From the NCBI GenBank assembly GCA_030549335.1, contig CM060194.1, positions 75,056,077 to 75,120,076 of the forward strand: DNA of 64,000 bases. The letters are read 5' to 3'. Origin of the DNA: Pontederia crassipes (taxonomy: Eukaryota > Streptophyta > Magnoliopsida > Commelinales > Pontederiaceae). The position numbers were made by a program, and so were the translations under genes. Below, piece after piece: positions 21,104 to 32,045 of the stretch. The notes below the pieces were generated by a model. That model searched no databases, was not told where the DNA came from, and saw only the letters and a program-made list of their open reading frames with translations. How positions within the stretch are numbered: position 1 is the stretch's first letter; each line of letters opens with the position of its first letter.

Positions 21104-22650
21104 TCATCGTAGGCGCATGTAGGCTAAGGATCCTTTCCATTTTTGGCTGAGAGCGTCAGCTACAGAGTTTGCCTTACCGGATTGACAGTTGATGGTAAAT
21201 TCGTAATCTTTTAAGAATTTCATCAAACGCCTTTGACGCATATTCAACTCATTCTGTGTAAACACATACTTCAGGCTCTTGAGGTCTGTATATGCCACAA
21301 ATTCTTCTTCATATAAGTAGTGGCGCCATAGCTTAAGGGCGAACACTACTACTGCCAATTCGATCTTATGCGTTGGATAATTAACCTCATGCTTATTCCA
21401 TTCTCTGGATGCGTATGCCACTACTTCCCCATGTTGCATCAATACGCATCCCAATTCGGTACCACTAGCATCGCTGTAAACCACGTAACCACCGTTGTCT
21501 GATGGTAACGTTAGGATTGGCGCTGAAATTAGCCGTCCCTTTAGCTCTTGAAAGCTCTCCTCACACTTGGATGACCAGATGAACGTTTCTCCCTTCCTTG
21601 TAAGCTTGGTCAGCGGCAATTCGATTCTGGAGAAATCTTTAATGAAACGCCTGTAGTAGCCTATTAAACCAAGAAAACTCCTAATCTCGAAAACGTTCTT
21701 TAGTTGAGTCCAGTTGGATATTGCTTCTACCTTTGCGAGATCCACCGCAACTCCATCTTTAGAGACGATGTGTCCGAGAAACATTATCTGCTCTAGCCAA
21801 AATTCACATTTAGAAAATTTTGTATACAATTTCTTTGCTCGCAAGGTTTCTAGCACTGTCCTCATATGTTCTCTGTGCTATCCTCGCTTGACGAGTAGAT
21901 GAGAATATCATCAACGAAGACAATGGCGAACTTATTCAGGTGTTCGTGAAAAGTTCGATTCATGAGATTCATGAATGCTGCCAGGGCATTTGTTAATCCA
22001 AACGGCATCACCAGGAACTCATAATGTCCATATCTTGACCGAAATATTGTCTTTGGTATGTCTTCTTCTGCCATCCTTAGTTGATTGTATCCGCTCCTCA
22101 GATCAATTTTGGAGAACACCTTGGCTTTAAATAGTTGATCAAAGAGATCGTCAATACGAGGTAGTGGGTACCTATTCTTTATGGTGACTTTGTTCAACAT
22201 TCTATAGTCGATACAAAGTCTTAACGACCCGTCATTCTTTTTGACAAAAAGAACATGTGCACCCCATGGTAAGACGCTAGGTCTTACGAAACGTTTATCT
22301 AGTAGTTCTTGAATATGGTCCTTCAATTCCTTCATCTCTATTGAAATCATGCGGTATGGGGCTTTGGAGATTGGTGTAGTTCCGAGCGCTACTTCGATAT
22401 GAAAGTCTATCTCTCTTTTGGACGGTAAACCACTAACGTCATCAGGAAAAATATGAGGGAACTCCCTTACAACTTCTATCTCTTGAGAAGTCTTCTTTGG
22501 TTCCTCTATCTTAGTCACACTTGCCAGGTAACCTCTACATCCTTTTTGAAATAGCTTTTGTGCTTTCATGGTGGATATTATGATCCTTGGTTCTTTCTGT
22601 GCAATTCCTCTGACTATAACTTTATTTGTGCTTTGTGTGCCTATGATCAC
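21104..22650 (-). pseudogene. Gypsy reverse transcriptase and RNase H (broken)
   Basis: Reverse transcriptase runs from about 22420 to 21880: [92 protein letters not shown] and the active site [10 protein letters not shown] frameshift near 21870-21885 separates it from [20 protein letters not shown] and the RNase H part: [60 protein letters not shown]. The intact motifs place it firmly in Ty3/gypsy. Confidence 0.92.
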
Positions 22651-22654
22651 TTTC

Positions 22655-24140
22655 TTTTGCTTTCACATGATAGAGGCATCATGAAAGATTAGCCAATTCA
22701 TGCCCAGAATTATATCATAATCTCTCATAGGGATAATGATAAGGTTTGCATGATAATTCTTTTTCTCTATCTTTATGAGTACATTAGGAGGATACTTTGT
22801 GGTAATCAGGGTGCCCTGTGGGGTCAGGATATTCATCTGATGCTCTAAGTTCTTTGCAGTTAATCCTAGTGTTCTGGCACATTCATTTGATATGAATGAA
22901 TGGGAGGCACCAGAATCGACAATACTTTTATAGGTAAATCAGCTATGAAAAGCGTACCTCGAATGACCTCAGTGTCATTCTGTGGAGCATCCTCTTCCAA
23001 ATTGAAGAGTCTTCCCTGCACCAACTGCTGTTATCCGCGTCTCGAACAATTTTCTATGATGTGACCTATTCCACCGCAGTAGTAACAAGCTCCAAACTTC
23101 ATTCGGCATTTCCCAACATGGGTCTTGCCATAAGTGTTGCATAAAACTCGCTCACCTTGCGCGGGTGGTACTTGAGGGGTTATAGGAGGCTGTTGTCTCT
23201 GTTGCTGGGCTGGGCGTCTCTACGCCTACTGAGGGCATCGCTGTTGTTGTTGCTGCTGTTGTTGCTGTTGTTGTAGGGAAGGGACTTGTTGTGGAGGACG
23301 GTATGAATGTTGTTGAGGACGGTGGTTCTGTTGATGCGCTGAATATGGGTGGTACCGGTTATCCCGTCGTTGGTGTTGCCAGTTGTTCCCACGGAACTGT
23401 TGTTGCAGATGAGAACTCTGCCCCACATTCTACTGGACCTTTTTTTTCTTCAGGAGATCCTGATGGTCCTTCTTGGTCAGGATAGTCAGACTGATGACGT
23501 TCTCTAAGGTTCTGCAGTTCCCATATCTTGTATGTGGCCTCAGAGTGGGGTTCAGTCCATCCACAAAATGCTTGGTTACATTCAGTTCGTCCATGGTCAA
23601 CTTGGAGTACTTACTAAGTCTGACAAACTTCGTCATGTATTGATCTATAGTCATAGTCCCTTGCACTAGGTTGAGAAACTCTTTCTGTTTCAAGTTCTTT
23701 TGGAACTTAGGAAAATACCGTGTCTCGAATGCCTTGCGGAACTCTTCCCAGGCGACGATTCTTACATCAGGAAAACTGGTGGCCTTCCGTGCTTTCCATC
23801 ATTCCTTAGCGTCTTTCTGGAGGGTGTCTCCAGCGAACCGCACCTTCTTGTTCTCGGGCACGTCGAGGATGTCGAATTTTTCCTCTATTGCTTCCATCCA
23901 TTGCTCTGCTACTACGAGGCCCCTTTTTCCGTTAAACGTTGGAGGTTTTGATCTCCAAAAGTCTTGTAGTTTGTAGATAGGAGGGACTTATCATCCTTGC
24001 TGGGCTGATGGTTCTAGTGGAGGAGGAGAAGGTGAAAGTGGAGGTGAGTATGATGGAGTTGGGGGAGCAGATGTGGTCTCCCCTTCATTGTATGACTCGG
24101 TCTCACTAGCGTAGGCATGTTCCTTTCTTTGATATGACAT
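22655..24140 (-). pseudogene. Gypsy gag and protease region (broken)
   Basis: It starts at the ATG at 24140 (MSYQRKEHAYASETESYNEG). The capsid domain follows: DFWRSKPPTFNGKRG, AEQWMEAIEEKFDILDVPE, EEFRKAFETRYFPKF, KQKEFLNLVQGTMTIDQYMTKF. A glutamine-rich linker (about 23235-23275) precedes the nucleocapsid knuckle CYYCGGIGHIIENC (about 23060-23100). The protease motif DSGASHSFIS is at about 22890-22920, followed by DYDIILGMNWL. Stops interrupt it (for example after SAQQG, in AKE*WK and after SRRG), several at Trp or Gln positions. Confidence 0.88.
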
Positions 24141-24334
24141 CTATAAAAGGACCATAGCAATAATTGAGAGAAGCACATATAATGAAAGATCTTTAATCTA
24201 AAAAAAAATCTTAGATAATTTGAGACCGAATGCTCAATATTCATTAAAGCAAACATAAGTCTTTTGACAAGGTTAGTAAAACGTAAACATCTGTTCGAGG
24301 CACACTAAGGCCTTCACATCGAGAAACATCAATA

Positions 24335-24802
24335 CTAATCACTATGCCTAGAAGGTTCCCCAGGTTCATTCCCAGGATTCTTCTCATTCGTCAGAGGGTT
24401 TGGGCACTCATCATCAAAGTGTCCCTCCTGATGGCAGAGACTACAATATTCCTCTGGATCTGTCTGACTATTGGAACTAGGGTCTCTGAACCGTAATCCC
24501 CTTAGTGGTGCAGGAACTTCTTCTTCATTATCAGAGGATATATAAATTGGATTGCTAATACGTCCTCCCCTCGTCTGCAAGTGCCACCTTTGGTTCATCT
24601 CTTCACGTATCTCAAATGGGTAGAAACGGCGTGGGGAGAGTAACTCTGGGTCATTACTTCCCACGCTCTCTGAATCTGAATGCTCCGGTCTCTCTAGAGC
24701 AGGCAGTGGCAGGGTTGGAGGATCTAGTGGGTATACATGTATCCCAACTATGTGACCCCTACCCCTTCGTAAAATCCTGGTTACCATGCGGCGTGGAGGC
24801 AT
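24335..24802 (-). CDS. Extra ORF with a CCHC zinc knuckle, upstream of gypsy gag
   Basis: An intact 155-codon frame from ATG 24802 (MPPRRMVTRILRRGRG...) lies between the primer-binding site and gag in the same orientation. The N-terminus is arginine-rich, the middle is Pro/Ser/Glu-rich (ESVGSNDPELLSPRR), and residues about 121-134 form CSLCHQEGHFDDEC, a perfect CX2CX4HX4C zinc knuckle of the nucleic-acid-binding type. Unlike gag and pol it has no internal stop. A second knuckle already exists in gag itself, so this is additional. It could be a duplicated and diverged nucleocapsid or an accessory RNA-binding protein. I do not recognise a named family. Confidence 0.6.
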   Translation of the reverse strand: MPPRRMVTRILRRGRGHIVGIHVYPLDPPTLPLPALERPEHSDSESVGSNDPELLSPRRFYPFEIREEMNQRWHLQTRGGRISNPIYISSDNEEEVPAPLRGLRFRDPSSNSQTDPEEYCSLCHQEGHFDDECPNPLTNEKNPGNEPGEPSRHSD

Positions 24803-24995
24803 CTATAACATAAATTAATTTAATAACATAAGTATGATTCACATAATAATGTACTTATTACTTAGTTGAGGAGTGAAGCCGCAGATGCTTGAGAAGCTTG
24901 CACATAACTTTATTTTGAACTGTGTACAATATGAACAATGAATGCCATGCATGAACATCTACTATACTATGACCAATGAATGAGCTAATAAGTTA

Positions 24996-25008
24996 GGCTC
25001 TGATACCA
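24996..25008 (-). other. Gypsy primer-binding site
   Basis: On the minus strand TGGTATCAGAGCC lies three bases inside the 5' LTR. It is an exact match to the initiator-methionine tRNA primer site. Confidence 0.9.
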
Positions 25009-25011
25009 AAC

Positions 25012-26997
25012 TGTAACGCCCCCAAAATCGCATCTCCTGCCACGTAGGCGGTCAGATTGATCCTGAGAGCGCTACACTGCCTATTACTCTACTGACCTTG
25101 ACCATTCAACAAAACAGCTTATGTGGCACTAATAAAATAACAATAAATATAATAAAGAACTTTGAATGTGGAAATTTAATAGTCGAAATGTCACGATGAA
25201 GGACTTTATTGCGGAAGTTCATGATGTCTCACATTATAGAAAAATATGCTGAAGTTCATGATGCCTTTTAATATAGAAAATATGCGAAAACATAATAAGA
25301 CTGATCGAAAAGTTCTATGAGCGGAAGAAAACATGATGCCTCTGAATAATAAAAATGATTAAACAGATATGCAGTAAGAAAGCTCGGAGCAAAAGTATCA
25401 GTCATGTGCAGCGTTCTCCAAGCTCTACTTTACAATGTCTCCGCTATGCTATACAATACTTACTTTACAATATCTCTACTTTACTTTACAGTACTTTGCT
25501 TTATGTTACTTTACTTTGCATTACTTTGCTGTGAGTGATACTACGTTTTTTACATTACTAAAATATCCTTAGAGTTTGTTGTCCTATGCGAGCTCGACTT
25601 TATTAGTTAGGATGTCAGAGGTGCCTCTTTGAATCTCTGATGCCAGTAAGCCCACAAAGGGAAAAGGGGTGGGTGTTACTACCTCACCCAGTTCGAAAGG
25701 TAGGGGGAAAAATTCCTACAATCTAGGAACAATGGTCGGTTAATAGATCTGTAGGTTCACTGTCTCCTCAGCTAGCTACTTGTCCCTCTAATATAATATT
25801 TTAATCTTTAAGGGAAGGAGTATGACTTCAGCACCACCCTTCATTCGAGATACATGTGGGAGAAGACCTGAAATCTCAGGAATAGTGGTCATTCAAGACA
25901 GTAACTTCGCTGTCTCCTCAGCTAACTACCTATCCCTCCTCTGTTTTAATATATGATCTTTGCTTTAACTTTGGGGGCAGCACATAGCAATCCCATGTCT
26001 TTGTCCTTGCTTTATTTATCTTTAATCATTGTGAATCTATGATTTAGGATCCAACTGAACATTGTCTTTGTACGATAGGATTCAGTCAGTGAAGATGAAC
26101 TGGTCTGAGTTTCAGTTATGTTGAAAGTGGTTCAGTCCGATAAAAATCAGATTTCATGGATCTCTGTAGAACCGGTCGACCGCTCCTGGTGGACCGATCG
26201 ATCGTTCATTGGCACCAGTCGATCGTTCATTGGCACCGGTCGATCGGTCGACTGGGATCGGTCGACCGTGTTCTTATTTAGGGGTCGGTAAATCGATCGA
26301 TCGTCCGGGGTGTCGGTCGACCGTTCATTAGGTTATGAAGATACGCATGTCGAATCGATCGACCGTTCCCTAGGACCGGTTGACCGATCGCAAGATCAAT
26401 CTCGTCAGTCAACATTTAAATCGGTCGACCGCCAAGGTGAGGCCGGTCGACCAATAAGGAAGAACTCCTATGAGTTTTGTATGCAGTCCGATCGATCGCT
26501 CACTGGAATCGGTCGACCGGTCCCTGCGATAGAACAAGGCCGCCGGACTTTTCCATCGATTCCAGCGGCCTCCCGACCGTCAATTGACACCGACATCAAT
26601 ACGAAAGATGTAGGAAATTACTTCAGAATTAAGATGGACCTATCCTACGCAATCAACAATCATTATTTCATCATCTAGGAATTTAGAACGCTAAGGGTAC
26701 CTCTTTCATCGAAATTTCGAATCTGCCGATCGTTGTTTCTCCATCCGGTCATCGTCGATCGCCTCTGGATCGATAGGGAATGGTTCGCCGGATCTTTGCG
26801 CACGTCGAGGGGGTTCGAGGTGCGCCGGAGAGGGGTCAATTTGTACGTTCACTATTCGCCTCTGTATGCTCCGTCGTGTGTCGCCGTTCGCCGATTGAGA
26901 GGAAGAAGGAATCGACCGGAGGTCGGGGGTGGCATTTTGCCTCCCCCACTGACCGTTCATTTCGTTCTTTTTTTAAAAAAAGAGACGATACGTTACA
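25012..26997 (-). repeat. 5' LTR of the gypsy element (right copy)
   Basis: 1986 bases bounded by TGTAACG and CGTTACA. Relative to the left LTR it lacks about 209 bases at the junction near 25426. Its last 87 bases (26911-26997) replace the unmatched end of the left LTR. Confidence 0.9.
26168..26525. repeat. Dispersed GGTCGACC palindrome array in the right LTR
   Basis: Six perfect GGTCGACC copies plus about nine variants are arranged as in the left LTR. The positions of perfect and degraded units differ between the two LTRs, so units have mutated independently since insertion. Confidence 0.9.
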
Positions 26998-27002
26998 CTT
27001 GT

Positions 27003-27991
27003 ATATTGGACTTCGAAGATGAATGATTGAATTCATAATTTTGTAAGTATCCAATAACTTAAAAAATAATTTTGAAAAAGCAAAAAGACTTGCATAGTGA
27101 AAACCAAGGTTGAGCCATTCAAATAATAATTTTATAAAATTAGTTGATATATGATACTTTTAAATCTACAATGAATTCAAAAGATTTTCCGATCATTATA
27201 GTTAAATGGTTTAGCTCAACTGATGAGATCGCAGATGTCGAAACGGTCTCCTGGATATTTTACACGGAGATCGAGAGGAAAAAAAACTCTCTCCTATTGC
27301 TGAGGAACTTTCCTTTGCCCATGATTTGGATAGAACATGAACATATATTACCTACAATCTCTGCAAGGCAAAAGAAGGCCATGTACCTCCACTCCACCTC
27401 AACGAAAACTTCCTGATACTGATACTGTTCCTGTGTCAGCATCTACATTTAAAAATTACCTCATCTCTGTCATCATCAAAGTACCCCATCATATTGTATT
27501 CTACTTGTACCATGGACCCGACAACTGTGGCTCCTTTTCTTCGTTGGATGAAGATTTTTTCTATGAATAAGTATTTATTCGGCCGAAGATCATCGAACAC
27601 AAATTAGGTCAAACTTCGTTTACGTCAAAATCATTTTGAAAATCAAAATATCATCGATATAACTCACGAAATCACAACATTTATATTTCAGCAAAATTGA
27701 AGAATAGACTCATTCTTACCGTTTTCACCTTTTTAACTATTTCTTTTATCTTTCTTTTATAATTTAATTATATATTAATTTTATCATTATTATAATAATA
27801 AATGAAGTATCTATAATAAATTATTTTGCTCATAAAATGTTATATATTTAAATTTTATTTCTTTTAAATCAAATAGAAGCAAAAATAAAAATACAACAAG
27901 AATATTTATATTCTTATAAATAAAATTTATTATTTCTTAAAAGTCATTCTTCGTCCAAACAGCACTCAAGTCTCCCCAAGATGACATTCAT

Positions 27992-28062
<71 letters not shown>

Positions 28063-28253
28063 TTTATATTAATAAAAAGAATATGCTATCAAAAGTAGTG
28101 GTACTTATGTGGCTGTGCATGTCCAGTTCCCATATTGTATTGCCAGGTTATAACTTTGAATACAAGTACGATAAATCATTTGAAAACAGAACTAAGGCAT
28201 TTAATTGAGTCGAGATTCTAACATTTAGTACAGAATGGAAGTTTTCAACCATC
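27003..28253. other. Intergenic DNA with a TAA microsatellite
   Basis: No gene is recognised. A moderately GC-balanced stretch at 27240-27560 has short open frames on both strands but no family motif. The array at 27994-28061 is listed separately. Confidence 0.5.
27994..28061. repeat. (AAT)n microsatellite
   Basis: About 68 bases of uninterrupted AAT/TAA trinucleotides (roughly 22 units). Confidence 0.97.
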
Positions 28254-28271
28254 AAATTGAAGATGATTAAT

Positions 28272-28470
28272 CAAGGATGGTTGACTCAATTGGCAACAGG
28301 GTTGAGTCCCGAGCGCTCGTTGGGTGCTAGTAGTTTCAGATTCGAATCTCGAAGTCGTCATTTTGATCAAGAAATTACCGTTACTATTTTATCTTTCCGA
28401 CTCCGGATTAGTCGAGTTCTAATAGCCTCGGACACCGAAAACTTCCCATAGACCCGGGTCGGCACCCAAA
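28272..28470 (+). mobile_element. tRNA-derived SINE with perfect 18-bp target-site duplication
   Basis: A 199-bp insert is flanked by AAATTGAAGATGATTAAT at 28254-28271 and again, identically, at 28471-28488. The 5' part resembles a tRNA gene with RNA polymerase III boxes: an A-box-like TGACTCAATTGG (about 28282-28293) and a B-box-like AGATTCGAATCTC (about 28340). The body ends GACCCGGGTCGGCACCC followed by a short A tail. All hallmarks of a SINE are present. The perfect duplication suggests a fairly recent insertion. Confidence 0.88.
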
Positions 28471-28488
28471 AAATTGAAGATGATTAAT

Positions 28489-28887
28489 TGAATTAAGCTA
28501 TTTGTTTGACTTTTCTTTTTCGGTTGTCACCCAGAAGTAGAGTCGTTGAATTTTACTATTTCGGTGTGGTCTTGAATCACCCATGTGACTATAAAATTTC
28601 TATCGAAAATTTTCTATATTTACAATATTAAAAATTGAGACTTTTACTTAAACCAACAAAAAATATTATTCACTTCAATTCAACTCTCCCCAACACAAAG
28701 GATAAGGCATGGGGTTTTAAGAAATTCGCTCCTATTTAGACCACCATTCCTATTGTGGGTATTGTGGCTATCGTGTTTTTCTATGCATTGAAGGATTTAG
28801 AGATCAAATAATACCAACATCTAAGTACTACATGAACTTTAATAGATCGATTTAGTTATTGTTCATAAAAAAACATTTATAGCCAGG
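28489..28887. other. AT-rich intergenic DNA
   Basis: Nothing recognisable between the SINE and the GGGTCGGGT-rich repeats. Confidence 0.55.
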
Positions 28888-29616
28888 GGTATTCACTCAC
28901 GGTCCTCTTTGGAAGGTAGGATCCGATCCAACCCGATTCAGTTCGGAACGGGTCGGGTGGTCGGGTTATTCGATCACCATTTTTTAAAAATAAAATTTTC
29001 TTACTTTTTCTATTATTTAATAAAAATATAATATAATATTTATTTTAAAAGCATAAAATATTTTTTTAAATATTGATATATTATTTTACACATTTAAAAT
29101 GTTTTATTATAATATATTTTTAATTTTAATACAAAGTATAGACTAGGGGTGTTCACCGGATCGCGTCGACCCGGTGAACCCGAAAATCCGATCCGACCTC
29201 GACCCGACCAAGGGTCGGGTTCGGATTGGAATTTTTCAACCCGAGTTGACCCGACCCGACCCGATGACCCGGTATTTTTCTTCTTTTTTTTAATTTTTTA
29301 ATTATATTTTAGTTAAATGTATAGTTTTATATCATTTAAAATCTAAAAAAATATGAAATAAATTATTTTAAATATAGAAAAGTATATAAATATTTAAAAC
29401 AATATTTTTTGTATCAAAAAATACTTTATTTTGTATTAAAAATAAAATAATAAATACTTTTTATATTAAAAAATAAATGAAAAATTTTTTTAAAAAAGAA
29501 AAAGGATGGTCGAGTAACCCGACCACCCGACCCGGCCCGGGTCGGGTCGCAGCAAAAAAAAAAAGCTGCGACCCAACCCGACCCGACCCAGCCAACCCGC
29601 TGAATACCCTTATTTA
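28888..29616. repeat. GGGTGTTCA-family MITE-like repeats, two adjacent copies
   Basis: A partial copy starts AGGGGTATTCACTC at about 28888 and carries GGAACGGGTCGGGTGGTCGGG. A fuller copy starts TAGGGGTGTTCACCGG at about 29144 and ends ACCCGACCCAGCCAACCCGCTGAATACCCTTAT at about 29613. Its ends are imperfect inverted repeats around a very AT-rich middle. Related copies lie at 40588, 42305-42765 and 53018-53370, with weaker ones near 43840-44240 and 46040-46460. Confidence 0.65.
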
Positions 29617-32045
29617 TAACTAGGTCGATCAACCTACTTCAAGTACACTCATTTTTCTAATGCAAATACAAAATGGAAATAAAACTTATCTTAATAAGTG
29701 ATTAGGTTTTGGGATAGAATAGTAAGAAATCTCGGCGATAGAAAATCATATGATTGCATGGGATGTCATATGAAAATTTAAAAAATAATATAAAACATGC
29801 AATATTTATTCACAATTGTTATGCATAAAAACTAACTAACCTTGTATATGCACATTTTATTTTTAATTTAATATATATATTTATATGTATTATGGGAGCA
29901 GAATATAGAATTTGTTACGTAAATCTCAAAAGTAACAATTATAATATATTATACCTTGAAGAGGCACAACGATAGTTCAAAAGTAAGCTTAAATTTTGTT
30001 GAAAATCATCCTAATCATGAACTCGTATGATAATATTGATCGATGTGAGAATTTCAGGATGAAACTGCCAAATCTATTTTTTTTATACTCATTTGATTAT
30101 TAACATCTAATTAATTCGGAGTTGGAATAAAAAGTAAAACAACATTTCACTGGTCAAGTGGAGAAATAGAATTTAGTCGAGAATCCTTTAGTTATATTTT
30201 AAGTTTGTAATTGTAATAAGAAAAGATATATATTGCTCGTGTCAAGTGTTTTTTGTGTCAAACCATTTCATAATAAACATAATCATCTTCTATAATTTCT
30301 TATGCTATAAAACTATTTTTTATCATTCTCAATGATTAAATTATTAGTAAAGAAAGATATTGAAAGAAAAAAAAAAGAAAACAGTAATCCCCACTTAGCT
30401 TGCATCAAGCTGTGATGAAGAACTAGAAGCATGATCACATGCTACTTGAACTTTCCAAAGTAAAACAAAAAGAAACCACTGCCGTGATCAGATCTGCCTG
30501 AGCACAAGTGATTTATCATAATTAGATTGTTATTAAAAAAATTAGAGTTTTTTTTACTAATTTTAATTATTTAATAGCTACGGATTTACAAAAGGGAAAA
30601 AAAAGGTAATGTTTAGAGATGAAATGGTAAAGGGCTGGGTAAGGATGCATAAGAACAAAATGGCACCTATTAACAAGTAGCCTGTGCGTGTGCCCACTTT
30701 GGTTCATCTCACCAAGTGCCCGGACCAGTCATCATAAAGGAAAATGGCATCTGGCCTTAAAATAAAGGCCTCCTGTGCGGTGGCATTTCTTTCACCAACA
30801 AAACTGCACATTAGGGTCATACTGAAGGGAGTAGACCACTTGTTATTTTAATTTGAATGCAAGTGACAAATAAAGTTATTGTTGTCACACACTTAAGGGG
30901 TCCCTGAACAGAATACTGCACTTTGGGAGATCAAAATCAATCCCAAACTCGGGCACAAAAAAAAAAGTATTTGTTGGCTTTTTGGAGAAAGATATCTGAA
31001 TTTAATTTTCAGGCGGAGGGTTCCCATAATCTGCCAAGAACAACAAACAGAGCAGTCTGATGTTTACATTCTGCTGTATAAGAGTTGGAATTTTCTCACA
31101 CAATGAACACTTTGGAACTATTTACCATACATACATATATAAATACATATACAACACATGAGAGAGAGAGAGTAGCTTCCTTCTTGAGGACTCTGTAATG
31201 TGGCTTCACAAGGAAAAATCAGTGTGTACAGATTTTTCTTGCCACAATAAATAGCACATAGAAAACGATGGCTGCGTCCAGCTAAGAGGCAGGCAGCAGT
31301 AGGTATCCAACACCAACGAAACCAGAACCCAAACAGTTGCAAGTTCATCAAATCAATGACGAGAGGGGGCTATTTGGTCCTAAGATGGATGACTAAAATT
31401 TGAAATTGTGTGGTTACACATTTTTTTAATCACCTTCTTCCATCTTCAAATCATGCCTGCCTTTGGCTTTGGGCCTTCGTCTTGCCGTCAATCACCGTCC
31501 ATACCCACGTGATGTGCATACATGAATGATATCATGTGGTGGTGGTGGTGGGTTAATGCCAAAAGTTGTGAATCCGAAAGCATCAATCACATGTCATTTA
31601 TGCAAATTCCAATCAAAAAATGGATCTACTCATCAACTCCTATTTATTATTGGAAAATCATATAATAATGGCATTAATTATGATAGAGAAATTTCGAGGG
31701 CAAGGAATTTAAAAATGAATAACAGGTTATTAAGGAAAATTTCGACTTGCCTACTACTATCTAAGCATATTTCATTTTTTTTTCTCGGTGCGTGAAAAAA
31801 TATATAAAAGTTATATATTTTTCTTAAAATTCTAAATAAGAAAAATGTCAATAAAATTGTTCTACAACCGGCTAAATGTTAATTTTAGTATTTTTCCTAC
31901 ACAATTAATAAAAGAAGGGGTGAAAAACTAATTTCTAAAGGAGACAAATCAGACAATGGAGCTATCAAAATTCGAATTTTTTTTCCCTAAAAATTAAGGA
32001 AAGGAAAGAGGCAGCCACCGCAAGGGTTTGGCGGCGGCGGAATGT
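29617..32045. other. Intergenic DNA downstream of the GATA gene
   Basis: AT-rich with no recognised gene. The stretch 30650-31520 is less AT-rich and may hold 3' untranslated or regulatory sequence of the GATA gene, but no motif allows a firm call. A (GA)n run of about 12 bases lies near 31160. Confidence 0.5.

Larger units (their letters stand above)
17599..26997 (-). mobile_element. Ty3/gypsy LTR retrotransposon, about 9.4 kb, inactivated
   Basis: The element runs from TGTAACG (17599) to CGTTACA (26997), a 7-bp terminal inverted repeat. It is flanked by the 5-bp duplication CTTGT (17594-17598 and 26998-27002). Transcription direction is minus: 5' LTR 26997-25012, primer-binding site 25008-24996, an extra zinc-knuckle ORF, gag, protease, reverse transcriptase, RNase H, integrase and 3' LTR. 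The RT and integrase sequences are of the plant chromovirus type (closest by eye to Tekay/Del). A chromodomain would follow the integrase, but it is missing because the frame ends shortly after KEDLTY near 19760. Stops and frameshifts make it non-functional. Confidence 0.93.

Noticed and set aside
26310-26678. A 122-codon open frame with repeated SVDRSL-type words
   Set aside because: It is the GGTCGACC array of the right LTR translated. The left LTR does not preserve it as one frame.
27144-27570. Overlapping short open frames that might be exons of a gene
   Set aside because: No domain and no consistent splice pattern could be found.
28272-28350. A functional tRNA gene
   Set aside because: The tRNA-like part cannot form a complete cloverleaf by eye, and it sits inside a SINE with a target-site duplication.
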